The position numbers and the translations under genes were made by a program. 64,000 nt of DNA from assembly GCA_022605405.1 (NCBI GenBank), contig JABYQQ010000009.1, positions 1,674,001 through 1,738,000 of the forward strand, written 5' to 3'. This stretch comes from Earliella scabrosa. Taxonomy: Eukaryota > Basidiomycota > Agaricomycetes > Polyporales > Polyporaceae. The notes under the pieces were generated by a model. That model ran no database searches. It saw nothing but the letters and a program-made list of their open reading frames with translations, and was not told where the DNA came from. Below, in pieces: positions 45,072-57,301 of the stretch; within the stretch, counting starts at the first letter, position 1, and each line of letters opens with the position of its first letter.

Positions 45072-48000
45072 CTACGGTTTGACCAAAGCGAGAACAGTCG
45101 CGAATGATCGCGATGCATGCTCAGCGAGGCCGAGCCACATACTGCACTGCTTGGCTGCATAGCAGCCGTGACCGACCGAACTCGCGCTCCCGCCCCACGT
45201 TCCCCATCTCGCAGCGTACCCGCGGAAGAACCGCTCAGTACACTCCATCTCAAACTGAAGAATAATTTCTTCTTCTTCCCAGCGGAGTTTTCGTGCGTAG
45301 GCCCGGAGCCACAGCATGCGTCGTACTAATTCCAATAGTCAATTCCTACACCGGAGGAGTGCTATGTCGGAAGCCTACGCACATCCGGTCATCCACCCGC
45401 TTCCCTTCGCGGCGTCGGTGTCCTCCACATGCCAAAACCACGCGGACTCTTTGTCGCGTAACCCGCGAGTGAACGCCTCGATGATGGCGGTCTCCACCCG
45501 GAGGTCCGACTTTGCGATCGGTCGGTACTTGGCGAGCACGGCGTCGCGCTCCTGGACCTCCTCCGCTCGGGTCACGTCATAGAGTCTCTCAAGCGCCTTC
45601 CGGGCTTGCATGTACACTCGGACATGCTTACGTACCGATTCATCCGCGACATGGACTTCGTCGAAACTGCGAAGTTTGGCCCGATACGAGGGCGCCTTGC
45701 GGATCTTCGTCCTGTAGAGGAGGGATTTGTAGCCAATGGCGGTCCGGATCCCTTGTAAGGCGTCGTTCATCTGTCCCTGGCGGAGCTCTCGCTCTTTTAC
45801 AGCGAGATGGAATCGGTCGTGACTCTGCAGAAAGAGAAGCCCGAGCGTGGACGGCAGCGCGAGGGCTTGATGCTCCGGCGCGAGCGCATCGTCCTCCGTC
45901 GTGCTCGAATCCGGTGCAGGCTCACTCTCGCCTATGCCGTCCCATTCGGCCCCAAGATCGGTCGGATCCACGGCGAGATTGACGGTGCCCCCGAGCAGGC
46001 CACTGGGTAGGTGCGCTTTTGCCGCTCGATGAAACGAGGCGATCGCAGCAGTGAGTTTCTGTCGCTGCTGTGCGAGGCTCAGCCGGTTCTTGCCGTCCGT
46101 CGACAGGGATAGCGTCCGAGCCGCGAACGCTACGCTCAGTCTGGACCGAAGGATTAGCGTTCGCGCCTACCGCCCGTCAAAGCCCATGCGCAACGTACTT
46201 GCGTTGTTCCACTCGCAGGCCTTCGGATATCCATTCCGCTGCACTGTTAGCGTTTTCCGGTTCTCCCTGCATCTCCTGCTCAATGAGGATCGCTTGAACA
46301 TCCTTCCGCGACGGCACTGCGCTCGGTTAGCGGCAGGGATGTTTCGCTAGGGGCACCAGGACTCACGGGGCTTGCTATGAATATCATAGATATCCATCGC
46401 TTCGACCGTGTGGTCTCGCGCGGCGTCGGCGGCTTCAGCGTCTGCCGTCCATCGCGCGACAAGCTCAGGGCCGGCGGCGCGAGAGAGGCGGTCGTATGCT
46501 TCGATGGCCGGAGCCTTCTCCTTGCAGAGGCGGCGCCATTTCCGACACAGCGCGTGTACTGTTCATCGGTCAGCGACGTTCCGGGGAATTGAGCAGGGAC
46601 TTACCGATCCTCGTCAGCTTCATCCAGTTTGAGTCATTCATGTGGTCGTCAATGACCTCTCTACGATGCGCCGAAGACATTCCGCGCGTACTTCCCGCGA
46701 TCTCGTTGAGGCGAGCCCACAGCGTCTCTAAAATCTCGCCGTCCTGGATGCCTGCATACCGGATGAAGTTTGCCGAATATCGCGCAAAGCAGCGAGGCAA
46801 ATGACCGTGCACGTGAAACTGACCGATGCCACGCAGGATGGTAAGGCCGGGTGGGAGATGGAGATGCGGACTTTGCTCAAAGCGCGCGCGAAGGTGCACG
46901 AAGTATTGGCACATTATGTCGTAGAGAAGTAGGATTGTCGTGAGTCCATTGAGGAAGGCGAGAACCCAGTTTGTCGCATAATCCATATGTCGCTGTCTGT
47001 CGGGTTCTCAACATAGTGAGCAGGACAAAAGCCGACAGTTGCGGATATCGGCTGACGTACCCCTCGCCCTTGTCAAAGTCCACGCAGGTGTGCGGGCTGA
47101 AGAACCCGTGACGGGAGCAGGCTGCCGCGCCGATTCCGGTGGCCTCTAGATTACCACGCTCCATCTTCGATGTCAAGACAGCTCGGTGATCGTTACATGT
47201 GTTGTTCTGCACACAGTCAATGTCACCTCCCAGAGAACGAGCAGTTGAAGGACATACCTCTTTGAATTCCTTTGCCGACTTCAGGTGTGCTTTGTAGGGT
47301 GCATCTTCAACCATGAACGTATGGCCGTCGGCGAAAGCGACATCGTCTTCGGGATTCTTCATGCGACGGTGCTGAGCACTGAAATTGCCGTCCAGGACCA
47401 CCGAGCGCATGTATTTCCACCTGTGAGCAACTGTCAGTCACGAGCAACGGCTTGGCTGGGGTTCACACACTGCTGCTGGTCCTCCTTCCAATTTTCCGGC
47501 AGGTTGAGGTCGGGATCGGGACAGGCAGGACACCGAATCGCAAGATCACCCGGCCCGATGGCGTCCGCACGGTGACCGAATCCCGCACGTTTGCGCATTT
47601 GCAGATTGCGCCACTGACGAGAGAGGCGCAGTAGCTCCTTGTAGCGGTCCTGGCTGTTCGGTCAGTGTGCAGGTTGCTTGTCACGAATACAGACGCACGG
47701 GTACAAGGTGAGGGAAAGCAGCGTTCGTTGTGCGTCGCAGTTTATTGAAGTAATTGCGAGCCGATGTGTGGCATTCCCGATTGGCCAGCAAGAAGTCGTC
47801 TAACACACGGGTCGTGAAGGCGGTACGAGGCCGACGGATCGACGCCGGATACAACCCTAGCCGAAGGAGCTGAAGATCGTCGCGGATAGCGTCGGGACAG
47901 CGGCAAAAGACGATGGGCAGCTCATGAACCCCGTTGACATCCACGACGCATACCATCCGATCAGAACCTGACCCATAGAACGCAGGCAGCTTGGCGTCCT

Positions 48001-48834
48001 GTCGCTCGAAGTCGGGCAGATCGGCGACGGCCACCGGATCGGGTCCGTCGTCGTCGTTCGGGTGCAGGAGGTCCAGGTCGCCGTCCTCATCCTCAAGCTC
48101 GCCGAGATCCTCTTCAATGAAGAATAGGTTTTCGCCCGCGTCGTCATCTTCGTCGAGGAGAGTCGCATCTTCCCAACCGTCAAGGCTGTCGGCTGCCCGA
48201 GGCCCATGCAGCGGAGCCTCGCCATCGGGCGGATGGGGACAGGGAAGCCCATCGTGTCCGCAGTGAATTCTGACGCCGACCTGCCGCAGCCACGCGTTCC
48301 GGAAATGGGATGCGTCCCAAAACTGGACCCGATGCAAAGGGAGAAACTCATGGCTGGTTCGTAGGCAGGATGTGCAGTATGTGGGGCTTCGGATGCAGGT
48401 AACACAGCGCCAGGAGACCGCATGACCGCACGTCCCGATACCGGCCAGAGGAGGCGCCTCGGCTTCGATGTCCACCGAGAGGTACTCATCTCGGACAGCA
48501 AGAAAGTCCCGCTGATAGTCGTTCTGGGACTGGATACAATGAGCACAGGATCGGCAACGGCAGAAGACGTAACATCGGTCACACTCACCTTAGCCTTGCG
48601 CGGGACCTCCGACGGCCCTCGGATTTCGTTGAAACGATCGTCGGGAGCCGGACTGTGGGAGCGGGTCGGGAGGGAGGCGGCTGGAGTGCTGGGAGAACGC
48701 CCGACGACCGACCCAGTCACATACTCCGTCCGCACTCTCTTCACCGCAGTCTGCGTCCCTCTCCGAGATTCTCGAACTTCGGCGGTGAGCTCATTGAACC
48801 GGCCGAGAGGCTTCGGGCCCTTGTGACCGACCAT
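45072..48834 (-). CDS. KDZ-family transposase with CxC2 zinc cluster, 1,092 aa
   Basis: Ten exons (48834-48589, 48529-47699, 47649-47471, 47420-47258, 47206-47061, 46996-46605, 46558-46367, 46316-46199, 46140-45383, 45325-45072) total 3,279 nt without stop or frameshift. The CxC2-type zinc cluster has cysteines 116, 124, 127, 134 and 137 (GTCGHAVSWRCVTC; YCTSC). KDZ landmarks are FPHLVPDRYKELLRLSRQWR, VVLDGNFSAQHRRMKNP (candidate first catalytic Asp429), LLLYDIMCQYF (Asp548) and IQDGEILETLWARLNEIAG (Glu609 or 612), in the order of an RNase H-fold DDE transposase. The C-terminal helix WLRAYARKLRWEEEEIIL is also typical. The intact frame suggests recent or current activity. It is tandem with the TET/JBP gene, whose stop lies 106 bp upstream. 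Confidence 0.92.
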
Positions 48835-48940
48835 AACGGGCGCACGACGGAACGGGTGAGGCGGGAACGAACAACGGGGGATGAGTAAAGGTCTCTACAG
48901 CAGGACAGAGGGAGATCCACTCCGTGAACATTCATAAGAG

Positions 48941-50264
48941 CTACGCCCGAGCGCCGCGTACTCGTTCCTCCCATCGGGACCATCCCGGCGCCTGCACTCC
49001 CAAACTTGTCAGCACGTCCCGCCGCATCAGCCACGCGTAGCATACTCGGTCCGGCGCGACTTCAGGGACACCATGCATCACGATGCGGCTGCAGATCAGC
49101 GCGACCGATCCTGAGTCATACGGGACGCACACGCCGAGCGTGCGCATCGATAGGACTGCTGTCTCCCCGTACGAGCCCGCGGTGGCCAGGACGTCGTACC
49201 ACTCCGGTCGGGCATTTGTATCGCGGTGATAGATGCTTTCCCTGTTGGCAATGATGTGCACCGCATGCAGGACCGAGGGCCATTCGTCCGCGATATGGCG
49301 AGATTGAGGGTCATCGGGGTACAGCCGAGCGAAGACTTCCCGGCCTGCTTGGTATTGCTCAGGGTGCGCCACAGCCAGGATGCCGTCCAACACGCCGCCA
49401 ACCTCCTGCATCGCATCCATCCAGTCGCGAGCCTCGGCGGCTTTGGTAGGCGACAAAACAATAGTCGGATACTTCGGAGGCTGCCGCGGCGTTAACATTT
49501 CTTCAGTACATGTATAGAGGACCCGACGCTGCTGCACTCACCCCGTGGCCCGGCGGGAACCATGCGGGCCCCATAAACACCTGCCCCGGCGGAATTGTGC
49601 CGTCAGGGCGGAAGAAACGCTGTGCCTTGCGCCACCCTCGAACGTCGGAGGGTGAGGCAGGGTGGTGGTCGACGGTTAGATGAGCTTGGATCATCACTGC
49701 GGCCCGCATGAGCAGGTTCTGGGGGAGGTCTCAGTATGTTATCGACTTCGGGCCATCACTCCGTGCTGACCTGGAGGCGTCCAGACAGTATACCCGGCAA
49801 GCTCCAGCCCAGGAGATTGTCGTCCGAGTCTGCAAAGACCGCCGGTTCAACAACAGTCTTCAGGGATCCCGAATTGTTGAGGACGTCATTCACATCTCCC
49901 AGCGGAGGAAACTTGCGTATGAGGGTGTCTTCATAGTCTCTGGTGCCTACCGTGGTCTTCCTCAGGAACCCTGAATATTCTTCGGCTTTCCAAGGGACCA
50001 CGTCTAGTGAGTGTTAAGCATCGGAATATAGTTCAAATCGATGAAGCGGAGTTGCGCACATTTGTTCTGCACAGCGCGTGCAAGTTCGACCGCCACCGCA
50101 TGACACTCTTCGATGAGAACGGTACTGATATTGATCGGTGGGTCGGGGAGCAGGTCTCCGCTGTCGTCCGACTGGCCGTTCGGGCTGAGTGTGCGTACGT
50201 AGTACCTGTACAAGTGGCGGATGAAAAGCGCCACTTGGTGTCGCTTCAGTCCGGAGTCGGTCAT
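48941..50264 (-). CDS. TET/JBP-type 2-oxoglutarate/Fe(II) dioxygenase, 384 aa
   Basis: Four exons (50264-50060, 50003-49771, 49718-49542, 49480-48941) sum to 1,155 nt in frame. The catalytic C-terminal half shows the fungal TET/JBP signature: ANRESIYHRDTNARPEWYD with iron ligands His290 and Asp292, a Gly-rich turn (AGSYGETAVL), LGVCVPYDSGS, and RIVMHGVPEVAPDRVCYAW with distal His341 and an Arg near 350 likely to bind 2-oxoglutarate. Characterised fungal relatives oxidise 5-methylcytosine, so a role in DNA modification of the element or host chromatin is likely. The N-terminal 140 residues are family-specific. No residue of the core motif is missing. It is divergent from the gene at 50590. Confidence 0.9.
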
Positions 50265-50589
50265 CGTCTCTGGGTGCAGCTGAGCGAGGGAGAACGAATG
50301 AGATATAGGGCGCGATGGGCATGCAGGCACACGAGGCAGCCATGAGGCTACTTAGTGCACAGCGTCGATCACATCCCAGTTTGGGTGTGGCACAGCGTCG
50401 ATCACAGACCAGTTTGGATGCGGGCGTCAAACTCGCCGACTTGTCGTTGATTTCGGGGACACTGCATGCACGACTTGGGATAGATATTAGACCGATGGCC
50501 CCGTGGAACGAAGCTGCAACAGCGAGTCCACTACCACACTCTCACGGGCCGCCCATAGTCCTGCCCCTCGCCGCGCCGCTTACATCGCA
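50265..50589. promoter_or_regulatory. Divergent promoter with two 33-bp tandem repeats
   Basis: 325 bp between the TET/JBP start (50264, minus) and the next gene (50590, plus). Two direct copies of a 33-bp unit lie at 50357-50389 and 50390-50422, both starting gcacagcgtcgatcaca and both containing ccagtttgg. They match at 29 of 33 positions. Each unit contains the near-palindrome cgtcgatcac. The position between two divergent genes suggests a shared regulatory or protein-binding site. Confidence 0.5.
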
Positions 50590-53500
50590 ATGCCCGTCCA
50601 GGATCCCTCCTTTCTCACTAAAGACGACAAGGCGTATCTCGAGGAACATCTCCACTCCTATCGTCAGACTCCTCATGGCCAGAAGGAGGCGTACCGCCTT
50701 CGAATGACGAAACACCTGCTCACGGCTCGTAACCTCCGCGAGGATGACAAGTACGCTGAGATATGTATTTACAAGGTGAGCACTGTGTCTCCTACGCCAT
50801 GTCGTGTCCCTGTTGTCCTCGAGGATGTTGCGGCGGTAAATGTAGCGGGGCTGACAATGTACGCTTGCAATAGAAAGTCACAAATTTCCTCGCCAATAGC
50901 CGTCAAGGCAAGAAGACGCGCTTGCCTCGCCGCATCGTGCAGCACTACACTCCGAAGCGCGTCTTTGCCCTGGCCGAGGCGGAAAAAATCAAGGAGGCCG
51001 TAGCCGAACAAGTCGAGGAGACCTCGGATCACTACATCAAGGTGACGTCCCAACGCATTCGGCAACATAGCGAGTGTGGCTAAATGTGTCTCAGATTTGG
51101 AACGAGACGTGGACGCGCATGTGGAACAACCTCAGCGATGAGGCGAGAAAGAAATGGATTGCTCTTTGTCACAAATTCAACGAGCTCGGACCCGACGACG
51201 AGTACAAACCCGAGCAAGTATCCCACTCTCCACCCTTCATGACGATGCTAACGAATCTCGGCAGAATTGCGGAGAGAAGGGCGCTCGCGTGGATGCGTGC
51301 CGTATGTGAGATGTTCTGGGAGCAATGCAAGTTGGGTTTGTTCATGTATGGGATGTTCGAGGACAAACAGGGCGAGTTTCGCGGGGTTGTGTGAGTCAGC
51401 ATGGGCTTTCCGAGAGCCGTCCCAGTTCGTACTGACACGGACAAAGGTACGACGTCTCACAGATGCTCCACAAGCAGGACGCGAACATCCCGCTTTTCCG
51501 AGACCTCAAGGGCTGGGATGCCGACTTTCGCGAGAACATCTGGAATTTCTTTCCGGGGCTCATCAACCCCGACAAGGCCACCGAGAAGACGACGCAGCTG
51601 CACGAAAACCTGAAGCAGAAGAGCTCCAAGCCTAAGATCGAGTTTGACACCTACGACGATGGCACTCCCATTCTCTTCAATCGGGACAAGGACGGCAATC
51701 CCCTCACAACGAAGATGTCGAAATGGGTCATTCGGGAGTATATGTCCATTCACCACCGTAAGTGCTTTCTCCTGCCGTCTGCTGTGGATCCGATTGACAC
51801 AGGCCCTATGATAGAATGGGCCGGCGGGAAGGAGTCTCTGAAGCGTCAGCCTTGGGCACTCTTCAAGTCACACCCCGACCGTTTCTTTGCGCCCGGCATG
51901 CTCCCTGACGGTGTACAACTCTACGATCCTGAACACATGCCCGCCGAGCACCTCACCTTGTTCCTCGACCACGTTGTGAAGATGGAGGACCCCGCCGCCT
52001 ATGGACTCGAAGACGAACCGCGCCGGTTTCGCCTGTCCGCGTATCGCGATGGAACGGGCGAGGTGGCGAGCATCCACGACGCCGACTACCGCAACCCGCA
52101 GCCCTCCACAATCAAGTCTGCGAAAGCGGCGAAGAAGGCGGAGGCGACCTCATACGATTTCGGGCCGGATGCCGACGTCTCCGACGTCGAAGAGGCTGCC
52201 CGACGCGCGCTGAACTCTCGCAGTGGCCGAGGTCGCTCAGAGAAGAGGGCTGCGCTCACGCGGCTCGCTAAGGCGACCCAGGAATACACACGTGAGCTCG
52301 GAAAGGCCAAGAAAGCCGCGCGGAAGGTCAGCGGCAAGGGGAAGAAGGAAGCCAAACGAGGCGCGAAGCACAAGCAGCGACAGCAGCAACAAGCGGAGGA
52401 GGAGGAGGCCGAATGGAGCAAGTCGGACGAATCGGAGTCGGACGAGGAGGGGTGGAGAGAGCTGCAGGGTGACGGCTCTTCTTCCGAGGACGAGGATGAT
52501 GGACTCGAAGACCAGGACTTGGATGAGGATCTTGCCGCTGTCGAGTCGACCATCGGAGGTGCGCTCAGCGACGAAGACAGCGACGACAACGACGACGGCC
52601 CGACTCAGGATCCGGAAGCCTCTTTTGAGCGCGCTCCTCCCTCTGCCATCAGACGCAGCTCTCGGAGCAAGACCCCTGCGGTGAGGGAGCCCCCAGCCCG
52701 TTCAACGGGCGCATCCTCATCCCGCCACAACGTTGCGCGAAACGGCACCGGGCAGACAGCCACCACCTCCGAGGCGCCGAAAGGCAAAGGTAAGGAGCGT
52801 TGCTCGGACGACCCACCGCGATCGCCCGCCGGCGTGGCGAACAACGGAGACTCCCGGTATAGGTTCCTCTTCTCATTGAGCGAACAGAAGGCCTATGTCA
52901 ACATGCTGGAGCGCCTTCATCCTTTGGTGCGTGGTTCTTCCGATTTACGAAGAACCTGACGTTCACTGACTGTCCGACGCCAGCTGATACAGGCTGTGAA
53001 GGTCACCGGAAGAGAACCCATCAAGTGGGCTACGTGGGCGATGTCTACGTCGCACATTCCGAAGACTGTGCATGCCGACGCCGCCGCCGCCCAGCGGGTG
53101 ATCGACTGGCTCCGGGCTGGTCCCCAGCACCCAATCTCTGCGGACATTGCTCAGCGTTACTGTCTGACCATGGGGTTGACGCTCCGGGACATCATGCACG
53201 TCCAGATGATCGAAGATCCGAGTGACATGCCCGCCAATATCCCCGCGTTTTTCGCGACATCCACTCTCTCGTTCGGCATGCTTGAGGACCTGCTCAGTGT
53301 TTGTGACACAGTGAAGCTCACCCGTCCTGCGCCTCGCCCTCTCCGACGCGTCGAGGCATCCTCCGCCGAGAACAACGGGTCCGAGCCGCCAGACGTCATC
53401 CCACCCCCGGAGACGGACCGTCCTCCCAACACAGCTCGGGCGTTGAGGAGCAAGACCGCGCACGTCGGAGCCGATGACCGCGGTCAGGCTCCCGACGGCA

Positions 53501-53748
53501 CTGCACCTGAGGTGGAGCCATTGCGCGACGCCGAGCCTGGAAGGATCCTTCCGATGCGAATGACACGCAAGCGCGCGCGCAGTGAAGTGCTTGCAGCAGG
53601 GGCATCGGCCGACGTGCACGTCGAGCCTGAGGCTGTCGGACCTCGTACGCGAAGCCGCCAGTCCGCAGTTGATGCTGCTCGTGTGGTCGACAAACCCCTT
53701 CCAAAACGCGGACGGATGACCCGAGCATCCCGAGGTGGCCGTCGCTAA
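50590..53748 (+). CDS. Large acidic nuclear-type protein, companion of TET/JBP gene, about 949 aa
   Basis: Six exons (50590-50775, 50874-51041, 51095-51390, 51447-51757, 51803-52926, 52984-53748) sum to 2,850 nt. The N-terminal 330 residues are ordered: LTKDDKAYLEEHLHSYRQTP, then IWNETWTRMWNNLSDEARKKW, which loosely recalls an HMG-box helix, then CEMFWEQCKLGLFMYGMFED. A second ordered block carries HLTLFLDHVVKMEDP. A lysine/alanine stretch and a long Asp/Glu/Ser tract follow. A C-terminal block (KWATWAMSTSHIPKTVHAD; RYCLTMGLTLRDIMHVQM) precedes a basic tail with RMTRKRARSE. Composition suggests a chromatin protein. No family named. A possible 47-nt intron at 51218-51264 would break the frame, so I leave it unspliced. 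Confidence 0.75.
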
Positions 53749-53865
53749 GGTTCCATAGTCATACGTTTCCGAGAGAAGCTTGTCGCGCATGCACTCAAAT
53801 GAATTGAAACATAGTTACATACATTGACTGTCCTTTTTGACTACGGTATGCGTACAAATTAACGG

Positions 53866-56800
53866 TCACTCGGGACCCTGCAACCCGAATGCATGTCCCG
53901 GGAACGCGAACTGGTTGCCGCGGGCGATACTGGAGCGACCAAGGCGCGTGAGCTCATCGGGCCCGAGGCCGTACTCGGCGAGGAAGTCGCGCACTGCCGC
54001 GCGCCCGCGCTCGTCCGCCGTAGTGTCCAGCTGCTGCTCAAGTGCTTCCACTCGGGCGCGAAGCTCTGTGACCATAACACCGATGTCGCCCGCGTTGGAA
54101 GGGGTGGAAGCTGGTTCGGCCGACGCGGATCGTTCCCGCACGACTTCTAGTCGTTCCACCCGCCGAAGTAAGTCGGACACGGCGATGTCGATGGGCGGCG
54201 ATGCGGGGACTGTGTGTGCCTCGAGCCTCTCCACGCGTGCAAGGACGTCGGGTAGGCCAGAAGGAGGAGACCGAGGACGCGGAAACGTGCCCCGAATGCG
54301 ACCGGCCTCACTCACAGCTGCAGTCATCGGCTTCCAAAGTTCCTCCACCAGGCGTACTCGGTCCTCAGAGTTCATGGTGGTGTTGTCCAGGGCGTCGGCA
54401 ATGCGACCGATCGAGTTCCCGATGGCGTCCCCGACCCTGTCTATGCCCTCGGAGACTCGGGTGTAGAGAGCATCGACGATGGAGTGCACGGACTGTGCAG
54501 CCGCATTCGGCACCTGCTCGACCATTTCGATCGCCTGGACGTAGTCGAGACGTAGACGGTGGAGCTCCTCTCGCACGGGCCGAATGTCTTCGCGTAATGC
54601 GTCGAACCGCTCCCACGTCTCACCGTAGAGACCCCGAAGCTGGTGAACTAAGTCCTGCAGTTCCACGAGAGACCGGGCGTCGACGGGAACGGCCGGGATC
54701 TGCTCGAACGCACATGCAAGGGCGGAAAAGAATGTGGTTACCTCGGCCAGAAGCTGCGCGCATTGTCGACTGTGTGAGGCTAGCTCCTGATGCTCAGCAA
54801 GGAGAATCCGAAATGCCGAGTCAAGGTCCTCGGCCTCCGCTATACGTATCGAAGCAGCCAAGCGAGCATTGTGAATGTGCCGCGAAAGGGCCTCGGCTTC
54901 TGCACGCGCAGCATCCATCGACGGGCGAAGATGGCGAAGACGGCGGAGCTGGTCCTGAAGGTGCTCCAGCGTCCGTGCGGTGGCTGGTCCGACGACGAAG
55001 GCAGTCCCGGGCGGTGGCGGTGCATCCCGAGACCAGGTCGCCGCATTAGCCATCGGTTCTGGGCGAGCGGCCGCCCGAGCGAGGGCCCGCCAGTTACGAG
55101 GCATCGTATAGCTCCCCGGCGCGCCGCCGTCCAGTTCCTCGGGCGCCTGGAACGCGGCTGGTGCGTCGAGTTCGGGCAAATTGCGCCAGGTGTCTTTCCG
55201 AACCTGGAATTAGCTCAAGAATTCTTGCGTCATGGGTCGCTCGCTCACCGTCGATCCTTGGCACGCGCAGCACTTGTCGCGCGCCCCCGTCCGAACCGTC
55301 TGGCGGGGGCCTTGTGGGAGATTCGGCATCCGTCGGCTGGGCACTTCGCGTGAGGCCGTCGGCGTGCAGCAGCAACTGCGGCCTGCTCCTGCTGATGTTG
55401 CGGAGAGTGCGACGAACGTGCTGAACCGGCGCGGTATCGGACACAAGCTCAAGTGACTGTGAATCCGACGCAGATGGGCTTGGTGCCGTGCCGGTTGCGG
55501 CAGGACTTACCGCAGCCGGAGCCTCGGTCACCGGCGAACCAGCAGCTGTTGTGGGTGGTGGGGTCGCTGAGCGGGATGCGATCTGGAGCGCGGCAAGCAT
55601 GGGGGAGGCCGTAGATTCGGAGGGCAGAGGGAGCAGTTGCTCCGGGTGCGCGCGCTCTTTACCCTTCCGGCTGCGAGTCGTCCGACCGACCGGCGCCTGA
55701 CTTTGCTCGGCATGCGCCTCGCTGGATGGCAACGACGTGCTTCGGGCGGAGGTCATCGCACCCTTAGGAGGTGCCGGTCGGAGGGCCTCAACTGATCGGG
55801 AGCGTGTCCGGGCTCGGGAAGGCTGACGACGCTCCGCGCGCGTCGCGGTGGGCGCCTTGGATGGTCGTCGTGAAGACGACCGCACGGCGGATGTTGCGCG
55901 ACGCCCACGGGAGACATCACGTTTGCGAATAGTGGAGGTGCCTTGCTCTTCGGGGACGATATCGAGCCACCACTCCGGCGGAGCCGCGTCTACGGTCTTG
56001 AACGCAGCAGGCCAGAATTGAGCGGAGGGGACACCTCGCTCACCCAGCTTCCAGATCCGCCACATCAGATAGGTCCGGAGTGTCTTGGAGCTGACCTGTC
56101 GGAACGAGCAACGAATCTTGGATTTCTTGCAGCGTGAGCAAGTCTGCCCGGTGATAACGTTGACTTCGCACGGTGCGCGCGCTTTCCGGCAGCTGTCACA
56201 GCCGTAGCTCGGGGCCTGGAACGGGAACAACTGTCCGTGACGAGGGTCATGAATGATACCGAGTGTCACTCACGATATTGACCACCGGAGGCGGGGCTTC
56301 CCTTGCCAGATACAAGGTCGGATCGAAAATGTCGGCGGGGATGGCGGAGCCGGGGGATGCAGAGCGCCTTCGGCGCGAGGGAGCGTGACCATCGGACTGG
56401 GACGAACCCGACGGCGAACTGCGCGCGCGTTTGCGCCCTCGACTGGGCTCGGATGGGCCGGCATCCTCGTCCAGTTCGTCGATCTCGGCTTCGTCGAGCT
56501 GGGCTTCCTCGAGCTGGGCTTCCTCGAGCTGGGCTTCCTCGATCTCGGCTTCCTCGAGCTCGGCTTGCTCGATCTCGGCTTCGTCGCTCTGGGGCTCTGC
56601 ACTGGCGGGATCGTGACCAGTGAGGTCTTCAGCGGGACCGGCCGAGATGACAGAATCATCTCCATGGGCGTGGGATGGGCCCGAAGCTTCTGCGATGCCT
56701 CGGGGCTCATGAGCCGTGACATGGGAGCCGGAGAAGCCGATGACGTACCACGGCGCTCCCACCACGTATTCCGCATTCGCTCGAGCGGGAGTACACGAAC

Positions 56801-57157
56801 CACGCCTGCATTGCTTGGACGGTAGCGCAGTCGGCGTTCGTTGAAGGGATCGAAGGCCGGGTGCTTCTCGTCTTCGGCCGGGACAATCGCATCCGCATCG
56901 ACAACCGCCGTCTTACGGTAGCAGTGCTGATTGAACTCCCAGATCGTCCCGATCGCAATAGGGGGGAGCTCCTCGAAAGCCGCCTGAGTGAGAGTCTTCG
57001 CGAGGCTCTTGCAACAGTGCGTGAAATGGATATCCCACCCCTGCCGAGCCGGGTCATCCGCAGGTGGACGTTTGGGCAGAGAGTGGTGGATTTGGCTCAC
57101 GAATTCGCAAGCGAGTTCGATGAGCTGAGGAGTGGGTGCGGAAGTGCTGTTGTCCAT
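53866..57157 (-). CDS. Zinc-cluster and coiled-coil protein, probably one gene of about 1,034 aa
   Basis: Exons 57157-56749 and 56689-56274 join in frame to a third at 56215 that opens with a cysteine cluster, YGCDSCRKARAPCEVN...CSRCKKSKIRCSFRQ, like a Zn2Cys6 or related DNA-binding knuckle. Upstream lies an acidic Glu/Ala/Leu repeat; downstream a long Ser/Pro/Arg-rich region. A last exon (55203-53866, 446 codons with stop) encodes a helical, coiled-coil region (DQLRRLRHLRPSMDAARAEA; VTELRARVEALEQQLD). Splicing from 55274 or 55265 to 55203 keeps the frame and fuses both. If unspliced, the zinc protein stops at 55094 and overlaps a second frame. Possible role: DNA binding and multimerisation. 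Confidence 0.6.
56481..56585 (-). repeat. Seven 15-bp tandem units coding an acidic repeat
   Basis: Units of the type gagctgggcttcctc or gatctcggcttcctc repeat seven times on the plus strand. Read on the minus strand they encode the pentapeptide EEAQL/DEAEI, giving EIEEAQLEEAQLEEAQLDEA inside the zinc-cluster gene. The middle units are nearly identical, so copy number probably varies between strains. Confidence 0.85.
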
Positions 57158-57301
57158 TGTACAGGAAGTGCGGCGGAAGCGGGTGAGCAAGAAGCAAGGG
57201 CGATTTTCCGAGATAAGCGCCCGTCGGGGAATTTCGCGAGGTAGGTTCCGCGTGGCAAATGGCGGTGCAAAACGTGCGCAAACTCGTCACCTCCGACCAC
57301 C

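Noticed and set aside
55094..55179. Overlap of two same-strand genes
   Set aside because: Same-strand overlapping coding genes are unlikely in a nuclear genome; an in-frame intron joins the two frames, so I annotate one gene.
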